From positions 37,491 to 101,490 of the forward strand of contig NZ_FCNY02000026.1 in NCBI RefSeq assembly GCF_001544575.2: a stretch of 64,000 nt of DNA, read 5' to 3'. Source of the DNA: Caballeronia cordobensis. Lineage in GTDB: Bacteria > Pseudomonadota > Gammaproteobacteria > Burkholderiales > Burkholderiaceae. Position numbers and translations under genes: made by a program. How positions within the stretch are numbered: the first letter of the stretch is position 1; the number at the start of each line of letters is the position of its first letter. A model generated the notes under the pieces. That model did not search any database, had not been told where the DNA came from, and saw nothing but the letters and a program-made list of their open reading frames with translations. Shown one piece after another: positions 8,566-16,064 of this stretch.

Positions 8566-9315
8566 TCAGGTCGCCGCGGCGAGCCGTTCGAGCAGATTGG
8601 CGAGCAGGCCGGGCGCGAGCACCATCGCGTCATGGCCTGTGTCGATGCTTTCCCAGCCCCAGTCCGGATAGTGCGAGCGCACATGCTCGCGCACGGGCGC
8701 GAGCGTCTCGTACGAAGGATTGGCGCAATGCACGTAGGTGCAGGGCAGCCCGTTGCCGAGCGGATGGTCGAGCCGAAGCGGCGTAGCATACGTTGCAAGC
8801 GGATGCGGCGTGAGCCGCCGATGCACCCACGCCGCACGCGGATGATCGTCCGGAATGCCGGTGCCCTTCAACCCATTGACGGGCATCCCGAGCGGCTGGC
8901 CGCTCGCCCTGACCGATTCCTTGCGCTCCTCGACGACGCTCGCGGGCAGCACATCGAACGCGCATTGCCCGCTTTCGACGAGCAGGCTGTCGAGAAACAC
9001 GACCGTGCGCAGCGCGTGCGCAATGCGGTCGGCGACGCCCGACGCAACCAGTCCGCCGTAGCTGTGGCCCACCAGCACGACATCGCGCAATTCCTCCGCC
9101 TCGATGACGTTGACGATATCGGCGATATTCACATCGAGCGACGTCGCCGATGCCACCAGATGATGGCGCTCGCCGAGTCCGGTCATGGTCGGCGCGACGA
9201 CGCGATGGCCGCGCGCGCTCAGTTCGTCCATGACGGATCGCCAGACCCAGCCGCCGTGCCACGCGCCGTGAATCAGAACGAAGTTGAGCGAGTTGTTCGG
9301 TGCACTGCTGTTCAA
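8566..9315 (-). CDS. Alpha/beta hydrolase (esterase-like)
   Basis: This is an alpha/beta hydrolase of about 249 residues. It has the oxyanion motif VLIHGAWHGGWVW, the nucleophile elbow GHSYGG (Ser about residue 85), and a C-terminal GHDAM holding the catalytic histidine. The pattern is that of small methylesterase/salicylate-esterase-like hydrolases. I chose TTG 9315 because AGGAG lies six bases upstream and the protein then begins shortly before the first beta strand. The upstream GTG 9411 has no ribosome site and lies inside the repeated operator. The gene converges on the HMG-CoA lyase gene and diverges from the second MFS operon. It may cleave an ester or lactone form of the regulon substrate. 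Confidence 0.82.
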   Translation of the reverse strand: MNSSAPNNSLNFVLIHGAWHGGWVWRSVMDELSARGHRVVAPTMTGLGERHHLVASATSLDVNIADIVNVIEAEELRDVVLVGHSYGGLVASGVADRIAHALRTVVFLDSLLVESGQCAFDVLPASVVEERKESVRASGQPLGMPVNGLKGTGIPDDHPRAAWVHRRLTPHPLATYATPLRLDHPLGNGLPCTYVHCANPSYETLAPVREHVRSHYPDWGWESIDTGHDAMVLAPGLLANLLERLAAAT

Positions 9316-9398
9316 GTCGGTCTCCTGATCGATGTGGGCGCGAGAGATGAGGCGGACAAATCGTCTCAGAGATGGAGCCGCTGCGCAACGGCGCCAAT

Positions 9399-9482
9399 TA
9401 CTGGTTATCACCGATATAACCCGCGCGTCTCACCTGATCGGTACTTTTCATTATCGTCGCGCATCGATGTTTCTTAGACTGG
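9399..9482 (+). promoter_or_regulatory. LysR-type operator/promoter element, copy 2
   Basis: This is a near-copy of 245-329. The first 22 bases are identical, and the blocks GTCTCACCTGATCGG (9427-9441) and TTTCATTATC (9446-9455) are also identical; only short stretches between them and the 3' part differ, with one single-base gap. Here the dyad is perfect: GGTTAT-N7-ATAACC at 9403-9421. The element lies between the divergent alpha/beta hydrolase and the MFS gene, 107 bases before the latter, which is almost the same spacing as copy 1 to hyuA. It should be bound by the same LysR regulator. Confidence 0.75.
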
Positions 9483-9588
9483 CGGCATTGCTGGAACCTC
9501 GCGTTGTCGCTTCCGGCGAAGCATGTAGGGATGGAGCAGAAGTGAATCGATCACATTAATCCAAGCCGCAAAAACATGGAGACAGCGA

Positions 9589-10950
9589 GTGAACCAGTCC
9601 GTTCTAGATTCCGATCCGACGTCAGCCGATACGCTGACGTCCGGCCCGATAGCGAGCGCCGAAGAGCGCGCGCTCTACCTGCGGGTCACGCTTCGCATCG
9701 TGCCCCTGCTGTTCGTGTGTTATGTCGTCGCGTTTCTGGATCGCATCAATGTCGGCTATGCGAAGTTGCAGATGCAGGACGCGCTCGGCTTCAGCGATAG
9801 CGTGTACGGCCTCGGCGCGGGCATCTTCTTTCTATCGTACTGTCTGCTGGAAGTGCCGAGCGCCATGCTGCTGAGGCGCATGGGCGCGAAGAAAACCATC
9901 GCGCGCATCATGATCTGCTGGGGCATCGTCGGGGCGTGCTCGGCTTTCGTCACGAACGTCACGCAGTTCTATATCGTCCGCCTGCTTCTGGGCGTGTTCG
10001 AAGCGGGCTTCTTTCCTGGCGTGATTTTCTATCTGAGCTCGTGGTTTCCGGAAAGACGGCGCGGCGTGATCATCGCCTGCTTCATGGTCGGGTTTCCGGT
10101 TGCGGGTATCGTCGGCGGCCCGGTGTCGGGATGGGCGATGACGAGTCTCGCTCACGTCGCCAATCTCGCCGGTTGGCAATGGCTTTATATCGTCGAGGCA
10201 TTGCCGGCGGTCGTGCTCGGCCTCGTCACCTTGCTGCTGCTGGACGACAACATCGACAAGGCGAAATGGCTGACCGATGCCGAGAAGGGCGTGCTTCGGC
10301 AGGGCTTCGAAATCGAGATGGAGCGCAAGCGCAAGATCGGGCAGCACGGCCATGCGAAACTCGCCGAGGCGCTCGCGGACCCGAAAGTCTATATGCTCGC
10401 CTTCATCGATTTCGCGTTTGTCTGCGGAACCTATTCGGTGACGTTCTGGCTTCCGACTGTCATGAAAGACTCGGGCATCTCGAATCTTTCCCTGCTCGGG
10501 TGGCTCTCCGTCATTCCTTACGGCATGGGCGCAATCGGCATGGTCGCGATCAGCCGAAGCTCGGATCGCATGCTCGAACGCCGGTGGCATGCGGCCATCG
10601 CGGGTTTCATCGGCGCGGCCGCCTTGCTGCTGGTCTCGCATCCGACCAATTCTCCCGCCTTGACCGTCGCGCTGTTGACGGTGGCCTGCGTCGGCATCTT
10701 CGCGACCAATGTGCTCATCTGGTCGCTCGCGGCGGATTATCTGAACGGCGCGCCGGCGGCTGCGACGAGCATCGCTTTCGTCAACTGCATCGGCTTGCTC
10801 AGCGGCTTTTGCAGCCCCTTCGTGATCGGATGGCTCAAGACCATGACGGGCTCGCTCAACAGCGGCCTTTACGTGATGACGGCCATACTCGTGTCGGGGA
10901 TCTTCGTCATGCTGTTTGGCTTTCGGCGCCATACAGAAGCGCGGGCCTGA
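9589..10950 (+). CDS. MFS transporter, anion:cation symporter (ACS) type
   Basis: This is a 453-residue, twelve-segment carrier of the same subfamily as the one at 6237 (FVCYVVAFLDRINVGYAKLQMQ near the start). GTG 9589 has GGAG eight bases upstream. It is followed 25 bases later by a 2-hydroxyacid dehydrogenase and preceded by the shared LysR element. It probably imports an organic anion related to that handled by the hyuAB operon. Two similar carriers in one regulon suggest two related substrates, or a substrate and its breakdown product. The long cytoplasmic N-terminus (about 30 residues) is not unusual for the group. Confidence 0.85.
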   Translation: MNQSVLDSDPTSADTLTSGPIASAEERALYLRVTLRIVPLLFVCYVVAFLDRINVGYAKLQMQDALGFSDSVYGLGAGIFFLSYCLLEVPSAMLLRRMGAKKTIARIMICWGIVGACSAFVTNVTQFYIVRLLLGVFEAGFFPGVIFYLSSWFPERRRGVIIACFMVGFPVAGIVGGPVSGWAMTSLAHVANLAGWQWLYIVEALPAVVLGLVTLLLLDDNIDKAKWLTDAEKGVLRQGFEIEMERKRKIGQHGHAKLAEALADPKVYMLAFIDFAFVCGTYSVTFWLPTVMKDSGISNLSLLGWLSVIPYGMGAIGMVAISRSSDRMLERRWHAAIAGFIGAAALLLVSHPTNSPALTVALLTVACVGIFATNVLIWSLAADYLNGAPAAATSIAFVNCIGLLSGFCSPFVIGWLKTMTGSLNSGLYVMTAILVSGIFVMLFGFRRHTEARA

Positions 10951-10975
10951 TCCGCATTGAACGGACTGAAAACAC

Positions 10976-11968
10976 ATGCACAACATTGCCATTCTCGATG
11001 ATTTCCAGAACACCGCGCTGCGGTTCGGCGACTGGAACGGCTTGCGCGAGCGCGCCAATATCACCGTTTTCACGAACACCATCGGCGACGAGGACGCGCT
11101 GGTCGAGCGTCTGCAACCCTTCGACATTCTTTGCGTGATGCGTGAGCGCACCTGGTTCACGCGCAGCGTCCTGTCGCGGCTGCCGAATCTGAAGCTGCTG
11201 GCGAGCACGGGACCGTGGAACGCGGCCATCGATATCGAAGCGGCCCATGAACTCGGCATCACGGTGTGCGGAACGGCATCGTCGCCAACGGCCGCGGCGG
11301 AACTTGCGTGGGCGCTCATTCTCGCCGCGACGCGGCATATTCCGGAGGAAGTCGCGTCGTTCAGGAAGGGCGGCTGGCAAGTCTCGGTGGGCGGCGACCT
11401 GCATGGCAAAACCATCGGCCTGCTGGGTCTGGGCTACACCGGCGGCGCGACCGCGCGGGTGGCGCAGGCTTTCGGCATGCGCACGATCGCATGGAGCCAG
11501 AACATGACGCAGGAGTCGGCGGCGCAGCATGGCGCGCTGTACGTGTCGAAGGAAGAACTGCTTGCGACAAGCGATATTCTTTCGGTTCACGTGCGCTTGT
11601 CGGAGCGCACGCGAGACCTGATCGGCCGCGCGGAACTGGCGTCGATGCCGCGGCACGCGCTGCTGGTGAACACGGCACGCGGACCGATCGTCAACGAGCA
11701 AGCGTTGATCGAGGCTTTGCGTGAGAAGCGGATTGCAGGCGCGGCGCTCGATGTTTTCGATCAGGAGCCGTTGCCCGCGGAGCACCCGTTCCGGACGCTG
11801 GACAACGTGATCGCGACGTCGCATATCGGTTACGTGACCGATGAGTCTTATCGCTTTTACTACGGCGAATCGGTCGAAAACATCCGGGCCTGGATCAGCG
11901 GCGCGCCGGTGCGCGTACTGACGCCCACGAAACGCGAGATCAGTTATTTCGCCGCGAGTCCGGCTTAA
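10976..11968 (+). CDS. D-2-hydroxyacid dehydrogenase family protein
   Basis: This 330-residue NAD(P)-dependent dehydrogenase interconverts 2-oxo and D-2-hydroxy acids. The Rossmann motif is TIGLLGLGYTGG. The catalytic arginine lies in HVRLSERT, the glutamate in DVFDQEPLP and the histidine in ATSHIGYV, so the Arg-Glu-His triad is complete. The family signature LVNTARGPIVNEQALIEAL is present. ATG 10976 follows the MFS stop by 25 bases, suggesting co-transcription. It probably oxidises or reduces a hydroxyacid brought in by the neighbouring carrier or released by the divergent hydrolase. Specificity (lactate, glycerate, phosphoglycerate-like) cannot be read. Confidence 0.87.
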   Translation: MHNIAILDDFQNTALRFGDWNGLRERANITVFTNTIGDEDALVERLQPFDILCVMRERTWFTRSVLSRLPNLKLLASTGPWNAAIDIEAAHELGITVCGTASSPTAAAELAWALILAATRHIPEEVASFRKGGWQVSVGGDLHGKTIGLLGLGYTGGATARVAQAFGMRTIAWSQNMTQESAAQHGALYVSKEELLATSDILSVHVRLSERTRDLIGRAELASMPRHALLVNTARGPIVNEQALIEALREKRIAGAALDVFDQEPLPAEHPFRTLDNVIATSHIGYVTDESYRFYYGESVENIRAWISGAPVRVLTPTKREISYFAASPA

Positions 11969-11983
11969 AGCGTCGCACAAATG

Positions 11984-12007
11984 AAAAGGGCCTCCGGAAG
12001 GAGGCCC
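11984..12007 (-). terminator. Rho-independent terminator of the cold-shock gene
   Basis: GGGCCTCC (11988-11995), a GGAA loop and GGAGGCCC (12000-12007) form a perfect 8-bp stem. Read on the minus strand the stem is followed by TTTTCATTT, so it ends transcription from the cold-shock gene at 12049-12252. On the plus strand no T run follows, although it may still slow readthrough from the dehydrogenase gene that ends at 11968. Confidence 0.8.
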
Positions 12008-12048
12008 CATGAACCGGGTTCGCGATCGGAACCCGTGTCCTGCGACGA

Positions 12049-12252
12049 TCAGAGCGGCTTGATGTTCGCAGCTTGCAGTCCCTTGGGACCGCGCTTCGTC
12101 TCGTAGCTCACCTTCTGGTTTTCAGCCAGGGTCTTGAAGCCATCGGCGCGAATTTCGGAAAAGTGAGCGAAAAGATCTTCGCCGCCGTTGTCGGGCGTAA
12201 TGAAGCCAAAGCCCTTCGTGTCATTGAACCATTTGACGATACCGGTATCCAT
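12049..12252 (-). CDS. Cold-shock domain protein (CspA family)
   Basis: This 67-residue single-domain cold-shock protein starts MDTGIVKWFNDTKGFGFI and carries RNP1 (KGFGFI) and a slightly divergent RNP2 (DLFAHFS). These proteins bind single-stranded RNA and DNA and act as RNA chaperones or antiterminators. The gene has its own terminator and a leader region of about 200 bases before the next gene (12457), consistent with the long untranslated leaders of csp genes. No clear cold-box was identified. It stands alone, with no operon partner. Confidence 0.95.
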   Translation of the reverse strand: MDTGIVKWFNDTKGFGFITPDNGGEDLFAHFSEIRADGFKTLAENQKVSYETKRGPKGLQAANIKPL

Positions 12253-12456
12253 CTGGAATCCTTAGATAATTTTGATGTTAAACATGCGTTCCGCAAGGGA
12301 ACTGGAGAAGCAGCAAGGAGGGAGTGGACAACGAATACCGCCAGGGAAAAAACGGACATTGATGAGCAGCAATCGAACTTCTTGGGCACTTCTGGGCCAG
12401 CAGTGTACCAATTCTGACAAAATCGGTCAAGCGCGCGGCAGCGCCGCGCGCTTCAT

Positions 12457-13527
12457 TCAATGGCGACGAGGGTGTTGCAGGAAGAATCGCACCATCTCGG
12501 CGCTGGCGTCGGGCCCGGCGGGGTCGGTATAGCTGCCGCTCGAAGAGCCGCCGGACCACGCGTGGGGCGCGCCGTGGATTGTCCAGAGTTCGGCGTCCAC
12601 GCCGGACCGTGACTTCATGTGCCGAACCGTGTGTTTTCGTGCGCTGCCATGACCGGCCGATGCCCCTTCCGCTATTACTTCATTCGCGGAGAATTCGCGT
12701 AATAGTTCGGTCGCGTTGGCGGGATGAACCGTCGCATCCGCATCGCCGTGAAACACGATGAGCGGGGCTCGGGAAGTCCGGCTATCGTCGGTGTCCGCGC
12801 GCCCGGCCTTGCGCGCCTTGGAATGCGCCTTGCCGCCGCGCATCGCCGCCAGCGCGGACGGCAAGTCGTGCGCGCACCCGACCGGCAGGCCCGAATGAAC
12901 GCCTGCCGCCGCATACAAATCGGGATACGTCTGCGCGAGGATCGCCGCCATGGCGCCGCCCGCCGACAGGCCCGCCACGTAGACCCGTTCCGGATCGGCG
13001 TTGCAATTCGCCATCACCTCGCGCGTGATGCCCGCGATCAGCGCAGGCTCGCCGTGGTCGCGCTGCTGATCGGCGCGTCTGAACCAGTTCCAGCACTTCG
13101 ACGCGTTCGCGCCCTGCGGCTGGATCGGATAGACGACGATAAACCCGTGTTTCTCGGCAAGCGCGTTCATCCGCGTGCCGGCTGCGAAGTCGTCCGCGTC
13201 CTGTGTGCAGCCATGCAGCATGACGATGAGCGGCAGAGGCTCGCCGCCGGAATGGGCGGGCACGTAGAGCTTGTAATCGCGCTGGCCAGCGGCGCTCGCA
13301 TAGCGCCGCATGCTGAAATGCCCGCGTTCCTCCACGTCGGGCGCGGTGTGCGTCGAACGCGCGTGGGGGCGGGGTGACAGGACGTCGGCGAAGGGTGTCG
13401 CGACTGCGTCCGTCTGTTCGCCGCGCATGGCGCGCTTCACGATCTCCGCCGCCGCGGCGGGGTCGTTGCTGCGAAAGCGGGCGAACGCCGCTTTCATCGA
13501 GTCCAAAAAGCCTTCGTTGAGTTTCAT
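12457..13527 (-). CDS. PHB depolymerase family esterase
   Basis: This protein of about 356 residues begins MKLNEGFLDSMKAAF; the longer upstream reading frame was rejected because it overlaps the upstream gene. The catalytic domain begins near residue 95 with LPLIVMLHGCTQDADDF. The serine nucleophile is in GLSAGGAMAA and the histidine in GAPHAWSGG near the C-terminus. Members of this family hydrolyse polyhydroxybutyrate, feruloyl esters or acetylated polysaccharides. No signal peptide is visible, so it is probably cytoplasmic. It lies 34 bases behind the ribbon-helix-helix regulator and is probably controlled by it. The polymer or ester substrate is unknown. Confidence 0.87.
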   Translation of the reverse strand: MKLNEGFLDSMKAAFARFRSNDPAAAAEIVKRAMRGEQTDAVATPFADVLSPRPHARSTHTAPDVEERGHFSMRRYASAAGQRDYKLYVPAHSGGEPLPLIVMLHGCTQDADDFAAGTRMNALAEKHGFIVVYPIQPQGANASKCWNWFRRADQQRDHGEPALIAGITREVMANCNADPERVYVAGLSAGGAMAAILAQTYPDLYAAAGVHSGLPVGCAHDLPSALAAMRGGKAHSKARKAGRADTDDSRTSRAPLIVFHGDADATVHPANATELLREFSANEVIAEGASAGHGSARKHTVRHMKSRSGVDAELWTIHGAPHAWSGGSSSGSYTDPAGPDASAEMVRFFLQHPRRH

Positions 13528-13561
13528 GTCGGTTCCGTTGTCGGGCAATGAGTCGGGCGCG

Positions 13562-13978
13562 CTACCGGATTCGATCCGCGAGCGCCGCCTTGAGTGCCGG
13601 TGATGCATGGAGCGCGCCGCGAACGACGATCGAATCGATCGTCGCCAGCGCGAGTTCGGGCGAGACGTCAGTGGCGATGCTGGCGAGTCCCAGCACCTGA
13701 ATCCTGAGCCGCTGATGGGCCGCGAGCGCCGCTTCGAGGTCGTGTTTCGAGAAATGCTGAAGGCCCAGCACGAATTCGCGGCGCGTCACCGTCTCCTTGA
13801 CGGCCGGCGCGTGAATCGACAACTGATTGCGAATCGCCGTACGAATCAGGTCCGTGCGATTCGAGTAAAAGCCTTCTTCCACGAGCAGATCGATCTGGCC
13901 CAGATCGACCGGACCGAGATTGATCGTGATTTTTTCGGTTTCGCTGCCTCGCGAGCGATCCAACGCCTCTTTCTTCAT
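13562..13978 (-). CDS. Ribbon-helix-helix (CopG-like) transcriptional regulator
   Basis: This 138-residue protein has an N-terminal ribbon-helix-helix at about residues 15-52. The DNA-contacting strand is EKITINLGPVDLGQID, followed by two helices ending in NRTDLIRTAIRNQL. The C-terminal 80 residues are a helical region of unknown role, possibly for ligand binding or oligomerisation. ATG 13978 has GGGAGG upstream. A perfect palindrome overlapping the gene's own promoter lies 15 bases before the start, so autorepression is likely. The downstream esterase is the obvious second target. Confidence 0.83.
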   Translation of the reverse strand: MKKEALDRSRGSETEKITINLGPVDLGQIDLLVEEGFYSNRTDLIRTAIRNQLSIHAPAVKETVTRREFVLGLQHFSKHDLEAALAAHQRLRIQVLGLASIATDVSPELALATIDSIVVRGALHASPALKAALADRIR

Positions 13979-13992
13979 TCAAACCTCCCGTT

Positions 13993-14037
13993 ACCATCCA
14001 TATGGATGGTTTTAGGCTGGTTTCAAGAGGGTGTCAA
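13993..14037 (-). promoter_or_regulatory. Promoter and palindromic operator of the ribbon-helix-helix gene
   Basis: On the minus strand TTGACA (14037-14032) and TAAAAC (14014-14009) form a sigma70-type promoter with a 17-base spacer. The -10 element runs into a perfect 18-bp palindrome, ACCATCCAT-ATGGATGGT (13993-14010). A bound regulator would block RNA polymerase. The site is 15 bases from the RHH start codon. Confidence 0.75.
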
Positions 14038-14126
14038 TTTTTTTCGCCCGGACCGCGATTGCGCGGAACATTCGCCGCTGGATTACGATGTTTCGTCCCT
14101 CACGGCATGTTTTCGGGAGAATTCGC

Positions 14127-15032
14127 ATGAATCGGCGGGCGATGGCGGCGGCGGCAATGTCCATGTTTCTTGCGGCGTGCGGCTCGGTCGCGCCGGGCAC
14201 GAGCGCGCAGCAAGTGCCGCTTTCCGGCACGCCGAACGGCGTCGCGGTGCGCGATGCGGACGGCGCGGTATTCGTCACCGACGATAAATCGAACGGCATC
14301 GTGATGACATCGGATATCGGCGGGGGCGACTTTTCGCTGTACGCGCGCATTCCGGCCGCCGAGGGCGAGCGCACGGGCCTGAGCCAGATCGCGTTCGCGC
14401 CGAACGGGCATCTGCTGGTCGAGCGCTTCGGATTCGGCGCGGCGAGCGCGGTGTTCGATGTCGCGCCGAGCGGGCAGGTCGCGCTCGCATCGGACACGAA
14501 CGCGGCGCGGCGGCGGCTGGGTCTGCTCGTGCTCGACGGCGGCACGTTCCTGTCGAGCTGGTTCGTGAAGGAAGGCGATGCGCCCGCGAGGGGCGGCGTG
14601 AGCGTCATTACGCGCGGCACGGCGCCGCGGCAGGTGATCGAGCGCGATATCGTCACCGGCCTGGCGAAGCCCGTGGGTCTCGCCGCGATCGCCGACGCGC
14701 TTTATATCAGCGATCAGGCCGCGAACCGCATCTATCAGGTGGATTTGCAGGCGGCGCGCGCCGCAAGCGCGCCGGTTCCCGCGAGCGATGTCTTCGCGAC
14801 CGTCGATGCGCCCGACCTGCTGGCCGCGTCGCCCGACGGCACGCTCTACACGAAATGCGGCGCGCACGCCGTATGCAGCATTTCGAAGCGCGGCCGTCCG
14901 GCGGTCATCGCGGACGGCATCGGCGCGCCGCGCGGCGTCGCGGTGGATGTCGCGCGCAAACGGCTCATCGTGGTGGACCGGTCGAGCGCGCCGGACAAAA
15001 CCGGCGCGCTGCGCATCGTGCCGCTCAGATAG
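14127..15032 (+). CDS. Lipoprotein with beta-propeller-like repeats
   Basis: This 301-residue protein begins MNRRAMAAAAMSMFLAACGS, a lipoprotein signal with lipobox LAAC. ATG 14127 has GGGAGA in position, so the upstream extension of the frame is not used. The mature part shows several repeated segments of the NHL/SMP-30 kind, such as GTPNGVAVRDADGAVFVTDD, LAKPVGLAAIADALYISD and GAPRGVAVDVARKRLIVVD, which suggests a six-bladed propeller anchored in a membrane facing the periplasm. No catalytic residues can be assigned. It could be a sugar-acid lactonase relative or a scaffold protein. The gene ends 16 bases from the convergent ABC operon. Confidence 0.8.
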   Translation: MNRRAMAAAAMSMFLAACGSVAPGTSAQQVPLSGTPNGVAVRDADGAVFVTDDKSNGIVMTSDIGGGDFSLYARIPAAEGERTGLSQIAFAPNGHLLVERFGFGAASAVFDVAPSGQVALASDTNAARRRLGLLVLDGGTFLSSWFVKEGDAPARGGVSVITRGTAPRQVIERDIVTGLAKPVGLAAIADALYISDQAANRIYQVDLQAARAASAPVPASDVFATVDAPDLLAASPDGTLYTKCGAHAVCSISKRGRPAVIADGIGAPRGVAVDVARKRLIVVDRSSAPDKTGALRIVPLR

Positions 15033-15047
15033 CTGCTCAGCGAGTCT

Positions 15048-15995
15048 TTAGCGCGGCGACGACCAGCCCTTGTAGCTGCCGACGTTCTCGCGCGTGACGA
15101 GCGTGGACGGCAGCAGGATCGTCGTGTTGCCCGGCTTCTTGCCGTTCATCAGGTCATAGCCCACGCTCACCGCTTGCTGCGCCATGGCCCACGGGTCCTG
15201 ACTCGCCGACGCCTGCACGAGCGTGTCGCTTTTCAGCGCCGTTTCGATATCCGGCGCGCCATCCACCGACGTAATCACGATATTCCCGCGATGCAGCTGC
15301 TTCGCCGCGAGGTCGGTGCCGATCGCCTGCGGATCGTTGATCGCGAACACGCCGTCGAGCTTCGGGAAACGCGTGAGATAGCCCTGCATCGCGTTCATGC
15401 CGCCTTCGCGCGAGCCTTTCGCGTCCTGATCGTCGGACAGGATCTTGATGCCGGGATTCTTCGCGAGGACCGACTTGCAGCCCTTCACGCGGTCGATCAC
15501 CGCCGACACCTGCGGCCCGTTTTCGATCACCACGTTGCCCTTGCCGTTCAGCTTCTTCGCCAGAAAGTCGCAGGAAATCTCGCCGGCCTGCACGTTGTTG
15601 GTCTGCACGGTCGCGTCCGCGCCCGCCGCCGCGACATCCACCGCGACCACGACGATGCCCGCCTTCTGCGCCTTCTTCACCGCCGGCTCGATCGCCTTCG
15701 GATCGACGGCGTTCAGCAGAATCATGTCGACGTGCGCCGAGATGAAGTTGTCGATCTGCGTGAACTGCTTGTTCATGTCGTAATCCGACGATACCGCCGT
15801 CACCTTGGCGTTCGGATTGATCGACTTGGCCTTGGCTTCCGCGCCCTTCGAGATGGTCACGAAATACGGATTGCCCAGCGATCCGACCGTGATGCCGATG
15901 GACTTCAGCTGCTTGTCGGCGGCTTGCGCGGATAGCGACATCGTGAATCCGAGCGCGAGTGCGACGCTGGCGAAAAGCTTATTGTGCTTGCGCAT
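15048..15995 (-). CDS. Sugar ABC transporter periplasmic binding protein
   Basis: This 315-residue protein of the periplasmic-binding-protein class I (ribose/fructose type) has a clear signal peptide ending SLSAQA-AD. The core shows the usual pattern: GITVGSLGNPYFVTISKG, QIDNFISAHVDMILLNAVDP, and VDGAPDIETAL near the hinge. It captures a sugar in the periplasm and delivers it to the permease encoded just upstream. It is the last gene of a minus-strand operon ROK regulator-ATPase-permease-binding protein. The sugar cannot be named from sequence; ribose-, xylose- and fructose-type systems are all candidates. Confidence 0.9.
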   Translation of the reverse strand: MRKHNKLFASVALALGFTMSLSAQAADKQLKSIGITVGSLGNPYFVTISKGAEAKAKSINPNAKVTAVSSDYDMNKQFTQIDNFISAHVDMILLNAVDPKAIEPAVKKAQKAGIVVVAVDVAAAGADATVQTNNVQAGEISCDFLAKKLNGKGNVVIENGPQVSAVIDRVKGCKSVLAKNPGIKILSDDQDAKGSREGGMNAMQGYLTRFPKLDGVFAINDPQAIGTDLAAKQLHRGNIVITSVDGAPDIETALKSDTLVQASASQDPWAMAQQAVSVGYDLMNGKKPGNTTILLPSTLVTRENVGSYKGWSSPR

Positions 15996-16064
15996 GTTGT
16001 TGTCTCCAGTTGGTCCGTTTTTTGGGGCGGGCGCACGCGGACCCGAATGCGCCCGAATAGTGAA

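Noticed and set aside
9318..9411. GTG 9411 as start of the alpha/beta hydrolase
   Set aside because: There is no ribosome site before it and it lies inside the operator repeat; TTG 9315 has AGGAG at ideal spacing.
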